Shown here: piece by piece, positions 38,628 to 46,196 of the stretch | How positions within the stretch are numbered: position 1 is the first letter of the stretch | How the letters are laid out: every line of letters starts with the position of its first letter | NCBI GenBank assembly: GCA_021785065.1 | Contig: JAJYGQ010000020.1 | Span: 1-52,490, forward strand | Reading direction: 5' to 3' | Length of the DNA stretch: 52,490 nt | Origin: a bacterium | GTDB lineage: Bacteria > Patescibacteriota > Minisyncoccia > Phycocordibacterales > JAKAEA01 | Translations under genes and position numbers: made by a program | Notes under the pieces: generated by a model | What the model was told of the DNA's origin: nothing | What the model saw: the letters and a program-made list of their open reading frames with translations, nothing else | The model's database searches: none

Positions 38628-41471
38628 ATGGAAGTTACCAAAAACCCTGAAGGAGCGCCTGGACGGGGGGCGATGACGCCAGCAGAAGAGCTCGAATATT
38701 TACGTCGTGAAGTAGCGCGCCGAGAAAAAGAATTAGGTGGTAGTGGTGTACCGTTAGAGCGTGACGCGGTTATTACTGAACAAATCCACCACTATAAAGC
38801 GGCTCCAGTCGAAAAAGTACTCCATCCGGTAGCGCGTATGGAATCAGGGGCGGTGCAAAAAGTAGTGCTCAATCTTTCACCTGAGCCGCACGATGCAAAA
38901 ATGACTGAGCTCCTGGCAATTCTTAATGAAAAAGGAATTAAAAACGCGCTGCGTGTTGTCGAGGGCCTCAATGATCCGCACGTGGAAGACGACTTCCATC
39001 GTTTTTTGGTGCAGTATGTGAAGAGTGGTTATCCAGTAACTGGCCTCGTACCACGCTCCGAGCTTTTTCAAGCGCTACACATGACACTATATGAAGTGTC
39101 ATTACCTGATGCCGAGACCAGTAATCAGCGTCCCCTTAAGGAACTCATTTCGGCAATGGAACAATTTTACGCGGGTATGTTTTTTGTCGATACTGTTAAA
39201 AAAGGAGGGCTAGCAAGGTTTTTTGATAGTGAAAAAAAATATCCCCCGCCCTTTTCCCTTGAAATCGCCAAACCTAATCATAGCCAAGAAGCTGTTATTT
39301 TTGCGGGAATTCCTGATGATCAGAAAGTTCTCTTTGAAAAACAAATTGTGGCATTATTTCCACGAGCAAAAATTAAAGAGGTTGCCGACGACTATAATAT
39401 TTTTACCGAGCCGAGTGATACGGCTGGCGCCGTGGCTACATTTGCTAAGTACGCAGCATATCCACTTAAAACATACGAAAAATTTGACCATGACCCACTC
39501 AATGTCATTTTAAATACTTTTTCGAAGATTCAAAAGGACAATGAGGGGGCGGCGGTGCAGATTGTCTTTCGTTCTAGCCGGACAAAATATCAGGAAAATT
39601 ATCAGCGTATTATTGAAGGCGTTAGTAAGGGTAAGCCCATTAAAGAGCTGTTGCCTAAAGGCTGGAGTGAGGAATTTTGGGGTGAATTAAAGGAGACATT
39701 TTTTGAAAAATCAGCTGAAGAAAAGAAGAAGAGTGAACCTGTGACGGTCGATCAAAATCTCTTGACGGTGTTAAACGAAAAAGTGAGTGCGCCGATGTGT
39801 GAGGTTAATATTCGCTTACTTGTCTCTGCTGCAATACCTATGGATGCTGAACGAATTTTAAATGAATTGGAAGCCTCATTTAATCAATTTGAAAATACGC
39901 TCGGTAATAAACTTATTTTTAAGCGAGTAACAGGAAAAAAAGTGGAAAAACTTGCCGAGAAATTTTCTTTTCGAGAGTTTTCCGAAGAAAATATTGTACC
40001 GATCAATTTTAAAGAGGCAACGACACTTTTCCATTTTCCGGAGCGAATTGCCGGCGCCGCGCCGCAGGTGCGGCAGGCTCGGTCCGGCGCGGCGCCGGCC
40101 CCCATAGATTTACCGCAAGAAGGCACATTGCTCGGCGTGAATCGTTTTCGCAATCTCGACACCAAAGCTTACATAACCAAAGAAGATCGCTTACGCCACT
40201 TCTACGTCATTGGTCAAACTGGCACCGGTAAAACCACGTTGCTTAAAAACATGATTGTCCAGGATATCGAGCAGGGTGAGGGAGTGTGTATGATTGATCC
40301 TCACGGGACCGACATCGTTGACGTCTTAGCAAACATACCGAAGAGTCGCTATGAAGATGTTATTTATTTTGATCCAAGCTATACCCCGCGCCCCATGGGG
40401 CTCAATATGCTCGAATATGACCAAAATTTTCCTGAGCAAAAAACTTTCGTCGTTAACGAATTACTCAGTATCTTTAAAAAACTTTATGGGGCGGTGCCAG
40501 AGAGTATGGGGCCAGCCTTCGAACAATATTTTCGTAACTCAGCGCTCCTGGTAATGGATCATCCTGAATCGGGCAATACACTTCTCGACGTATCACGCGT
40601 CCTTTCGGACAAGGAATACAGAAAATTCAAACTTTCCGTATGTAAAAATCCGCTGGTCAGCCAATTTTGGACCAATGCTGAAAAAACCACCGGTGAGCAG
40701 GGCCTTGCTAACTACGTGCAATATGTCACTAATAAATTCGATGTCTTTTTGGCGAACGATATTATGCGACCAGTGGTGGCTCAAGAACATTCCTCATTCA
40801 ATTTCCGCGATATTATGGATAATCGCAAGATTTTGCTGGTGAATCTGGCGAAGGGCAAACTTGGCGACATTAACGCTAATCTGATCGGCCTTATTTTAAT
40901 CGGCAAGATTTTAATGGCTGCACTTTCGCGTGTTGATTCTGTTGGTAAAAATCTGCCACCTTTTTATCTCTATGTTGATGAATTTCAAAATGTGACGACC
41001 GATTCAATCGCTACCATTCTTTCGGAAGCTCGCAAGTATAAATTGTCGCTTTCTATTGCTCACCAGTTTATTGCCCAGCTGCAAGAGAGTATTCGTGACG
41101 CGGTATTTGGTAACGTCGGCTCACTCGGTGTGTTTCGAGTGGGAAGCGCTGACGCAGAATTTTTAGAAAAACAGTTTGCACCAACGTTTAAAGCAACTGA
41201 TATTGTAAATATTGAGAATCGTAACGCATATCTTAAATTACTGGTGAACGGCCGGCCGGCGGCGCCCTTTAACATTGAAACCTTGCCGCCGCCGGCCGGC
41301 GACCCCACTAAGCTCGATGCTCTGAAACAGCTTTCGTACCTTAAATATGGTCGCGACAGAGCCACGGTTGAGGCGGAAATAATGGCAAAATACAAAAAAG
41401 TTGAAACTCTCTCAAACTCTCCCGCAGCTGTTCGCCGCTTAGAAACTAAGCCGATAGAATTAACAGACTGA
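38628..41471 (+). CDS. HerA/TraG-like conjugative-type ATPase with C-terminal DNA-pump domain
   Basis: The 947-residue protein has a soluble N-terminal half (to about 490) with an acidic and charged start and no clear membrane helix. The C-terminal half is an FtsK/HerA/TraG-class motor: Walker A FYVIGQTGTGKTTLLKN near residue 530, GVCMIDPHGTD, Walker B LYVDEFQNVTTDSIATILSEARKY, and a Gln-rich sensor region IAHQFIAQLQESIRDAVFG. The family appears in type IV secretion coupling and in pili-associated DNA or protein pumps; exact role unknown. An Ala/Pro-rich linker (about 475-500) is encoded by a GC-rich inverted repeat, and a second such repeat lies near the 3' end. No relaxase or other secretion genes are visible nearby. 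Confidence 0.85.
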   Translation: MEVTKNPEGAPGRGAMTPAEELEYLRREVARREKELGGSGVPLERDAVITEQIHHYKAAPVEKVLHPVARMESGAVQKVVLNLSPEPHDAKMTELLAILNEKGIKNALRVVEGLNDPHVEDDFHRFLVQYVKSGYPVTGLVPRSELFQALHMTLYEVSLPDAETSNQRPLKELISAMEQFYAGMFFVDTVKKGGLARFFDSEKKYPPPFSLEIAKPNHSQEAVIFAGIPDDQKVLFEKQIVALFPRAKIKEVADDYNIFTEPSDTAGAVATFAKYAAYPLKTYEKFDHDPLNVILNTFSKIQKDNEGAAVQIVFRSSRTKYQENYQRIIEGVSKGKPIKELLPKGWSEEFWGELKETFFEKSAEEKKKSEPVTVDQNLLTVLNEKVSAPMCEVNIRLLVSAAIPMDAERILNELEASFNQFENTLGNKLIFKRVTGKKVEKLAEKFSFREFSEENIVPINFKEATTLFHFPERIAGAAPQVRQARSGAAPAPIDLPQEGTLLGVNRFRNLDTKAYITKEDRLRHFYVIGQTGTGKTTLLKNMIVQDIEQGEGVCMIDPHGTDIVDVLANIPKSRYEDVIYFDPSYTPRPMGLNMLEYDQNFPEQKTFVVNELLSIFKKLYGAVPESMGPAFEQYFRNSALLVMDHPESGNTLLDVSRVLSDKEYRKFKLSVCKNPLVSQFWTNAEKTTGEQGLANYVQYVTNKFDVFLANDIMRPVVAQEHSSFNFRDIMDNRKILLVNLAKGKLGDINANLIGLILIGKILMAALSRVDSVGKNLPPFYLYVDEFQNVTTDSIATILSEARKYKLSLSIAHQFIAQLQESIRDAVFGNVGSLGVFRVGSADAEFLEKQFAPTFKATDIVNIENRNAYLKLLVNGRPAAPFNIETLPPPAGDPTKLDALKQLSYLKYGRDRATVEAEIMAKYKKVETLSNSPAAVRRLETKPIELTD
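40050..40099. repeat. 50-bp GC-rich inverted repeat inside the ATPase gene
   Basis: Arms of 15 bp (GCCGGCGCCGCGCCG at 40050-40064 and its exact complement at 40085-40099) flank a 20-base loop. It encodes part of the Ala/Pro/Arg linker between the two halves of the ATPase. The G+C richness differs strongly from flanking AT-rich codons. Confidence 0.9.
41251..41300. repeat. Second 50-bp GC-rich inverted repeat inside the ATPase gene
   Basis: Arms of 14 bp (GCCGGCCGGCGGCG at 41251-41264 and its exact complement at 41287-41300) flank a 22-base loop. It encodes GRPAAPFN and PPPAGD near the C terminus. It spans 50 bases like the first repeat and begins 1201 bases after it. Confidence 0.9.
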
Positions 41472-41481
41472 TCTAAAAATG

Positions 41482-41490
41482 TGCTACAAT
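41482..41490 (+). promoter_or_regulatory. Extended -10 promoter of the small paralog cassette
   Basis: TGC-TACAAT lies 29 bases before the ATG at 41520, giving a leader of about 23 bases. Confidence 0.5.
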
Positions 41491-41519
41491 GGGCTTGTTA
41501 ATATAAAATACATAAATTT

Positions 41520-41810
41520 ATGGAGGGAATGGAAAGCCAACAGGATCTTGTAAAACGAAGTCCGGAACAGGCTGGGAATATAGAAAAAATTGTTGAAACG
41601 CACCAAGAGCGTCGCGCCGGTCTGTTTCGTCGCGTTGTTAGTGGCGGTTTAGACATTGTGCCCGGCGTTGGTATGGTAAAAACGGGTATTGAGGCAATAG
41701 CCGGTAGAACTATGGGTGGAAGAAAATTGACAGGCACGGGTCGTCTTGTACACGCTGGGCTTGGTCTAACTGGAGTGGGTGGTTTTGTACAGGCTGCTGA
41801 AGAACTATAG
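41520..41810 (+). CDS. Unknown 96-residue protein, paralog A (single hydrophobic hairpin domain)
   Basis: I do not recognise a named function. The first 35 residues are charged (QERRAGLFRRVV); then a Gly-rich amphipathic or hydrophobic stretch reads GLDIVPGVGMVKTGIEAIAG, RKLTGTGRLVHAGLGLTGVG. This part is homologous to residues 20-85 of the next gene. The pattern DIVPGVGxxK...EAIxG....G.KLT..R resembles the pre-toxin TG motif of polymorphic toxins; this rests on memory, not a search. It lies 7 bases before the next gene and after the ATPase, in a small cluster of short proteins. A membrane-active or scaffold role is possible. Confidence 0.7.
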   Translation: MEGMESQQDLVKRSPEQAGNIEKIVETHQERRAGLFRRVVSGGLDIVPGVGMVKTGIEAIAGRTMGGRKLTGTGRLVHAGLGLTGVGGFVQAAEEL

Positions 41811-41817
41811 CACCGTC

Positions 41818-42342
41818 ATGACAAAAGAAGGATCACCGGAAAGAACACAAAACAAACAAACCTCTCCCGAGAAACTTGAACGAGACCGAGTCATCGAAGA
41901 GGCGCAAAAAAAGCGCAGTGGTATTTTTATGCGAAACTTAAGCAGAGGTTTTAATTTCGTGCCAGTTCTTGGTGGTGTAAAAATGGCTGCCGAAGCGGCT
42001 GTCGGCTCGACATTGGAAAGGGGGAAAATGAGCGGCACTCAGCGCCTTATTCATGGAGCTGTGGGTGTGGGTAGTATTATTTTAGACGCGAGTGATCTCG
42101 TTGATTTTGGTGCTGGCACAGTCGAAGGAGAAGGTTTAAAAGTGGCTGGTATGGAAGCTGAAATGACAACTGAAAAGGTAGCGACCGTTCTGGAAAAGAC
42201 AAGCTCGATGCTGGCTGAACGTGGCCAATCGGGTATTGCTAAGATTTTTCTTCGCACAGGGCGGTTGATAAGGGATAATCCTAAATTTGCTCAAAAAGCC
42301 GTGGCCGCCATTAAGGATTATAAGTCTAAGCCGGAGAAGTAA
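41818..42342 (+). CDS. Unknown 174-residue protein, paralog B (hairpin domain plus helical C-terminal domain)
   Basis: The start is taken at MTKEGSPERTQ (41818), 7 bases after the previous stop; a longer frame from 41779 overlaps that gene. Residues of about 27-95 (KKRSGIFMRNLSRGFNFVPVL, MAAEAAVG, GKMSGTQRLIHGAVGVGS) are clearly related to paralog A. The C-terminal part of about 45 residues (ERGQSGIAKIFLRTGRLIRD, AQKAVAAIKDYKS) is related to the separate 68-residue protein encoded next. The gene is thus a two-domain version of its neighbours. Function unknown; no enzyme motif is visible. Confidence 0.75.
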   Translation: MTKEGSPERTQNKQTSPEKLERDRVIEEAQKKRSGIFMRNLSRGFNFVPVLGGVKMAAEAAVGSTLERGKMSGTQRLIHGAVGVGSIILDASDLVDFGAGTVEGEGLKVAGMEAEMTTEKVATVLEKTSSMLAERGQSGIAKIFLRTGRLIRDNPKFAQKAVAAIKDYKSKPEK

Positions 42343-42380
42343 AAAGTGTTGAAAGAGGAGATTGCTTAAAAGTATCAGCG

Positions 42381-42389
42381 TGCTACGAT
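42381..42389 (+). promoter_or_regulatory. Extended -10 promoter, leaderless arrangement (68-residue ORF)
   Basis: TGC-TACGAT ends 6 bases before the ATG at 42396, the same geometry as the ATPase gene. Confidence 0.5.
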
Positions 42390-42395
42390 AGTAAC

Positions 42396-42602
42396 ATGGG
42401 TACCATGAGTAAACAAAATAGTGCGGTAGAAAAACATATTGCTCTTTTAAAAGCCGCGGCTCATGCTGCAAAAGAGAAAGGCAACATTCCAATGGCCAAA
42501 ATACTACAGCGCACGGCTCAATTTATTGCCGACCACTCGGTAATTGCCAATGAGGCGCTTGAGACCTATGCAGCACAACTTATTTCAAATAGTAAAGAAT
42601 AA
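42396..42602 (+). CDS. Unknown 68-residue helical protein, paralog C
   Basis: The product is all-helical and Ala/Lys-rich. Its segment KEKGNIPMAKILQRTAQFIAD, ANEAL lines up with the C-terminal end of paralog B (E.G....AKI..RT...I.D......A), about one third identical over 33 positions by eye. A second ATG at 42405 is an alternative start. It has its own predicted promoter. No function known. Confidence 0.7.
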   Translation: MGTMSKQNSAVEKHIALLKAAAHAAKEKGNIPMAKILQRTAQFIADHSVIANEALETYAAQLISNSKE

Positions 42603-42614
42603 TAAAACAGTATC

Positions 42615-42806
42615 ATGACCAAAGACGAACGCGAAAATGTGGTGAATCAGCTGGTGGCTCTTGGAGAAGATAGCGATGAACTCCAATACTGGCTGGATAT
42701 TTATGAATATTTATCACCGGAGTTACAGAAAGAATTGGCAGACAATCTCAACGAAGAATTAGAAGCTATTAAAGCTGAAGATGGTAAGAGTAAAAAAAAC
42801 GAGTGA
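42615..42806 (+). CDS. Unknown 63-residue acidic helical protein
   Basis: The small ORF reads MTKDERENVVNQLVALGEDS and continues ELQYWLDIYEYLSPELQKEL, ending with an acidic then Lys-rich tail. It is likely real: it starts 12 bases after the previous stop and its end overlaps ndk by 26 bases in another frame. It is predicted to be mostly helix and could be a small adaptor. No family is recognised. Confidence 0.6.
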   Translation: MTKDERENVVNQLVALGEDSDELQYWLDIYEYLSPELQKELADNLNEELEAIKAEDGKSKKNE

Positions 42807-43431
42807 CGCGGATATACTGAAGCCCAATCCTCATCCGTCGCGTGAACGCACACTCGTTCTCATCAAGCCCGATGGTGTTCAGCGTTCGCTCGTTGGTGAA
42901 ATTATCCGTCGCTATGAGCGTGCTGGCCTCAAGCTCATCGCTCTTAAAATGCTTGTTCCCACTAAAGAGCAGATCGAAGGTCACTACACCCTCGATCCCC
43001 AATGGCGCCGCGTAACAGGTGAGAAAACTATTAAAAGCTACCTTGATAAAGGTATTGAGCCACCCACTAAAGATCCGTTAGAAGTAACGAAAATTCTCCT
43101 TGAACGGTTAGCTCGCTATATGACCTCGGGACCAATTATTGCCGCTATTTGGCAGGGAGCTCATGCGGTAGCTATTGTTCGGAAGTTGACAGGCAGTACC
43201 GAGCCACTTACTTCTGATGTAGGAACTATTCGGGGTGATTTTGTGCTCGACTCATATCAAATGACTGATGCTGATGGTCGTTGTATTCGCAACCTCGTGC
43301 ACGCATCGGGTTCACCAGCTGAAGCAGAGCAAGAGATTGTCCACTGGTTTTCGCCGGCCGAACTCATTAATTATCGCCTTATTGCTGAACAAATTCTCTA
43401 TGACGTTAATCTGGACGGTATGCTTGAATAA
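42781..43431 (+). CDS. ndk: Nucleoside diphosphate kinase (extended form)
   Basis: The 216 residues are longer than the usual 140-150. The core is clear: RTLVLIKPDGVQRSLVGEIIRRYERAGL (key parts TLVLIKPDGVQR and GEIIRRYE), AHAVAIVRKLTGSTEP, GTIRGDF, and the active-site His in NLVHASGSPAEAEQEIVHWF. The family motif SDS reads SGS here. The added length lies in a 30-40-residue insert (YLDKGIEPPTKDPLEVTKIL) in the middle and at both ends. The enzyme transfers phosphate between nucleoside di- and triphosphates through the phospho-His. It overlaps the upstream small ORF by 26 bases. Confidence 0.92.
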   Translation: MVRVKKTSDADILKPNPHPSRERTLVLIKPDGVQRSLVGEIIRRYERAGLKLIALKMLVPTKEQIEGHYTLDPQWRRVTGEKTIKSYLDKGIEPPTKDPLEVTKILLERLARYMTSGPIIAAIWQGAHAVAIVRKLTGSTEPLTSDVGTIRGDFVLDSYQMTDADGRCIRNLVHASGSPAEAEQEIVHWFSPAELINYRLIAEQILYDVNLDGMLE

Positions 43432-43541
43432 TTCAGTAACAAAACTGCGTGATTGAAAGTACAGTAGCGGCAATTCTCTTTCTTGTGTTCCAGTAGTAAA
43501 AAATCTTGTCTTGATACTCTCTGCGGCGGTATACTACTTCT
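43432..43541. other. Intergenic stretch before the structured RNA, with its promoter
   Basis: This 110-base stretch after ndk has no ORF. Near its end TTGTCT (43506-43511), an 18-base spacer and TATACT (43530-43535) form a sigma-70-like promoter pointing at the RNA candidate. Nothing else is recognised in it. Confidence 0.55.
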
Positions 43542-43690
43542 AGTCGCGAAGGTATTGCTTTAGATTAAATTTTTTTTCAGGGAGCTTTACATCGTGTCGG
43601 TCCTATGGGGATTCTTCGGAATCTACAGACGAACGGCGCTGCGAGCACCCACCTAGTTTATACTAGGGACAATATCGCGCGACTATCTAA
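43542..43690 (+). ncRNA. Structured RNA candidate, 6S RNA-like (ssrS)
   Basis: A non-coding stretch of about 150 bases sits between a good promoter and an intrinsic terminator. Its ends pair: TAGTCGCG (43541-43548) with CGCGACTA (43678-43685), a closing stem. Inside lie an apical hairpin GATTC-TTCG-GAATC (about 43610-43624), long imperfect arms, and a small hairpin CCTAGT-TTAT-ACTAGG (about 43652-43667) on the 3' side. A rod with an open middle and a small 3'-side hairpin is the 6S layout, and GAGCACCCACCT looks like a 6S 3'-arm motif. 6S RNA binds sigma-70 RNA polymerase. Another structured RNA class is possible; a covariance search would decide. Confidence 0.45.
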
Positions 43691-43692
43691 AC

Positions 43693-43715
43693 ACCACTCA
43701 TCTCGAGTGGTTTTT
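43693..43715 (+). terminator. Intrinsic terminator of the structured RNA
   Basis: ACCACTC-ATCTC-GAGTGGT with a T run (TTTTT from 43711) directly after the closing stem of the RNA candidate. Confidence 0.85.
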
Positions 43716-43732
43716 AGATGTATCATAACGCG

Positions 43733-43741
43733 TGGTATACT
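43733..43741 (+). promoter_or_regulatory. Extended -10 promoter, leaderless arrangement (membrane protein)
   Basis: TGG-TATACT ends 7 bases before the ATG at 43749, so the mRNA should start at or next to the start codon. Confidence 0.6.
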
Positions 43742-43748
43742 AAAATTC

Positions 43749-44126
43749 ATGAAGATATCGCGAGCTTTTTTGGTAGTGAGTTTGGCTGGCCTCGTCCTTT
43801 TTTTATATGCAATCGGCCTCGTTCTCGAGTTTCATTGGCGAGTGAGTTGGTATGATCATGTGGTACATATTCTTGCTGGTGCCACCGCTTCGCTCACAAT
43901 ATTTTCATTACAGATAATGCACCGCATGGCAAAACGAGCCTCTACTCTTTTTATTGGAACACTTCTCGTATCGCTCATCGTTGGCGGTCTTTGGGAAATT
44001 TTTGAATTAAGTGTCGGAATTACCTCGACGGCAAGCCACCATTACGCATTTGATACTACTCTCGATTTAATTTTTGATGTTATTGGAGGTTTTCTCGGTG
44101 GCATATATATAGTAATCTTTAAATAA
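43749..44126 (+). CDS. Small polytopic membrane protein, DUF2238/VanZ-like
   Basis: The 125-residue protein has four membrane helices (AFLVVSLAGLVLFLYAIGLVL, VHILAGATASLTIFSL, LFIGTLLVSLIVGGLWEIFEL, FDVIGGFLGGIYIVIF). Conserved-looking polar residues sit at helix ends: WYDHVVH, GGLWEIFEL and FDTTLDLIFDVIGG. This H...G...WE..E...D...D pattern resembles the YjdF/DUF2238 and VanZ-like families; function unknown. I chose MKISRAFL at 43749 because the longer frame from 43605 runs through the RNA candidate and its terminator. Confidence 0.75.
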   Translation: MKISRAFLVVSLAGLVLFLYAIGLVLEFHWRVSWYDHVVHILAGATASLTIFSLQIMHRMAKRASTLFIGTLLVSLIVGGLWEIFELSVGITSTASHHYAFDTTLDLIFDVIGGFLGGIYIVIFK

Positions 44127-44127
44127 T

Positions 44128-45624
44128 ATGGCCACGGCACAGAAAAAATTAATCACGCCGCATATCTCGATAATGTTTTGCGGGGGTACTGGTTCAGTGA
44201 CGGGTGCAAATTTTTTACTCGAAGTTGCTATATCTAACAGTAACGATACAGATAAAACATTCAAAGTGCTCATCGACTGTGGTTTGGAGCAGGGGAGCGA
44301 GGCCGCGGAAAAATTTAACCGCCAGCCGTTTCCCTACACACCTGCCGACATCGACGTATTACTGGTTACCCATGCTCACGCTGATCATATTGGTCGCATT
44401 CCAAAATTAGTAAAAGATGGTTTTCAGGGGGTTATTTATTCTACGCCAGCAACCCGTGATTTAACCGAGGTGATGCTGGCGGATGCTGTGCATTTGCTAA
44501 CCGAAGAGGCAAGTCATCTGCATCAACCGCCCCTCTATGAAGAGGGTGACGTGCAGGCCGCATTTAAATTATGGCATACCATTCCTTACTATACGCCGAC
44601 CGATATTGGCGGATGTATCTCTATGCTCGCTAAGGATTCCGGGCACATCTTGGGCGCGGCTATGTACGAGCTACACATTGGCACCAATGTCTGCCCGACG
44701 CTGGGAGCATTTGCACCTAAAGCTGGAACGGCCACCTCTATTGCGACGAAAAAATATGGCGAAACAGTTGTGGTATTTACAGGTGACCTTGGCAATTCGC
44801 CGGCCCTTTTTCTTCGTGATACCGATAGCGTTGCCGGTGCAAACTATATTGTGATGGAATCGGTGTATGGTGACCGCAATCATCAATCAAAAGAAAGCCG
44901 CCGCGCGGAATTAACCGCTGTCATCGCTGATACAATTGCGCGTAAACGCACCCTCATCATCCCCACATTTTCTTTGGAGCGCACGCAAGACATTCTTTTT
45001 GAAATCAATGAATTAGAGCATGCTGGAAAAATTCCGAGTATTCCCGTGTATATGGATTCGCCGCTCGCCGAGCGGGTGACCGATATTTATCGCCAATATA
45101 GTACCGACTACAATGACCAGGCAAAAAAATTGATAGCCTCGGGCGATAAAGATATTTTTGCGGTACCCAAGCTCGAGCGTATTCAGAATAATCGCGAGTC
45201 TGAGCGCGTCGATAGTTTACCCAATCCCAAAATCATTATGGCTGGCTCGGGAATGTCGGTTGGCGGGCGAATTATTCGTCATGAGCAGCATTTTCTACCC
45301 AATCGCGATACGACGCTGCTTTTGGTGGGATATCAGGCAGTGGGCACGCTCGGCCGAGCGCTTCAAGACGGCGTCAAAGAGGTGACTATTGGCGGCGAAC
45401 ACGTACCGGTGCGCGCCGAAATAAAAGCAATCCTCGGCTATTCATCGCACAAAGACTCCGATCATTTAGTAGAATTTGTCAGCACAGCCGGGCCGTCACT
45501 CAAAAAAGTTTTTGTGGCAATGGGCGAACCAAAATCAGAGCTTTTCTTAGCCCAGCGCCTTCACGACTATCTCGGCGTGAATGCGGTGGTGCCCAAACTA
45601 GGGGACACTATTGAATTGTCGTAA
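44128..45624 (+). CDS. Beta-CASP metallo-beta-lactamase RNA nuclease (CPSF/Ysh1-like)
   Basis: The 498-residue protein has the zinc motif HAHADHIGR near residue 80, SGHILGAAMYEL, and FTGDLG. The beta-CASP motifs A (IPTFSLERTQDIL), B (MAGSGMSVGGRIIRHEQHFL) and C (LGYSSHKDSDHLVEFV) follow in order. These enzymes cut or trim RNA; this subgroup resembles the archaeal/eukaryotic CPSF73 type more than RNase J. An insert (about 185-210) separates the core. It starts one base after the membrane-protein stop (TAATATG), so the two are cotranscribed. Convergent with rplT. Confidence 0.9.
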   Translation: MATAQKKLITPHISIMFCGGTGSVTGANFLLEVAISNSNDTDKTFKVLIDCGLEQGSEAAEKFNRQPFPYTPADIDVLLVTHAHADHIGRIPKLVKDGFQGVIYSTPATRDLTEVMLADAVHLLTEEASHLHQPPLYEEGDVQAAFKLWHTIPYYTPTDIGGCISMLAKDSGHILGAAMYELHIGTNVCPTLGAFAPKAGTATSIATKKYGETVVVFTGDLGNSPALFLRDTDSVAGANYIVMESVYGDRNHQSKESRRAELTAVIADTIARKRTLIIPTFSLERTQDILFEINELEHAGKIPSIPVYMDSPLAERVTDIYRQYSTDYNDQAKKLIASGDKDIFAVPKLERIQNNRESERVDSLPNPKIIMAGSGMSVGGRIIRHEQHFLPNRDTTLLLVGYQAVGTLGRALQDGVKEVTIGGEHVPVRAEIKAILGYSSHKDSDHLVEFVSTAGPSLKKVFVAMGEPKSELFLAQRLHDYLGVNAVVPKLGDTIELS

Positions 45625-45641
45625 ATCAAAGCCCTTGTAAA

Positions 45642-45986
45642 CTATTTCGTGGCAGCGATAACTTGAGAAAAGACAGCTGGGTTATTGGCAGCCAGGTCAG
45701 AAAGAATTTTGCGATCCAAAGAAATATTTTTCTTTTTCAAAGCACCGATGAATTTACTATAGGAAAGACCTTCAGCTTCGAGCGCGGCATTGATGCGCAC
45801 AATCCAGATTTTGCGAATATCATTCTTTTTGTCGCGGCGGTGGGCAAAAGCATACGCACCAGCGTGCATGAGAGCTTCCGAAGCAGCGCGCTCTTTCTTA
45901 GAGCGGCCAAACCGAAAGCCCTTTGCTTGGCGCAAAATATTGCGGCGACTTTTAAGAGCATTAACACCTTTTTTAACGCGGGTCAT
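45642..45986 (-). CDS. rplT: 50S ribosomal protein bL20
   Basis: The 114-residue protein starts MTRVKKGVNALKSRRNILRQ and has AKGFRFGRSKKERAASEALM, AYAFAHRRDKKNDIRKIWIVRINAA, as expected for bL20, an early assembly protein. Preceded by TACTACT directly before ATG. Last gene of infC-rpmI-rplT. In other bacteria bL20 represses this operon; no such operator is evident here. Confidence 0.97.
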   Translation of the reverse strand: MTRVKKGVNALKSRRNILRQAKGFRFGRSKKERAASEALMHAGAYAFAHRRDKKNDIRKIWIVRINAALEAEGLSYSKFIGALKKKNISLDRKILSDLAANNPAVFSQVIAATK

Positions 45987-45999
45987 AGTAGTATAAAAA

Positions 46000-46188
46000 T
46001 TATTTAGTAGCTAAAAAACGCGACACGTCTTTATTTTTCATAAACAACGAAGCAGAGCGGCGGCGACCGAGGCGCTTGTTGCGGCTTTCTTTGGCATTAA
46101 AATGATTTTGGCCAGCTTTACGGGCAATCAACTTGCCGCGGCGCGTCACTTTAATTCTTTTTGTATATGATTTATTTGTCTTAATCAT
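46000..46188 (-). CDS. rpmI: 50S ribosomal protein bL35
   Basis: The 62-residue basic protein has KRIKVTRRGKLIARKAGQNHF, NAKESRNKRLGRRRS and the ending KDVSRFLATK. It matches bL35 in length and in position between infC and rplT. It is 8 bases after infC and 13 before rplT. Confidence 0.95.
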   Translation of the reverse strand: MIKTNKSYTKRIKVTRRGKLIARKAGQNHFNAKESRNKRLGRRRSASLFMKNKDVSRFLATK

Positions 46189-46196
46189 GTTGCGTT

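Noticed and set aside
38628-41471. ATPase gene as part of a mobile conjugative element
   Set aside because: No relaxase, integrase, terminal repeats or further secretion genes are visible, and it lies between house-keeping genes; I keep it as a chromosomal gene.
43605-43748. N-terminal extension of the DUF2238-like membrane protein
   Set aside because: The extra 48 codons run through the RNA candidate and its terminator; a promoter lies just before the inner ATG at 43749.
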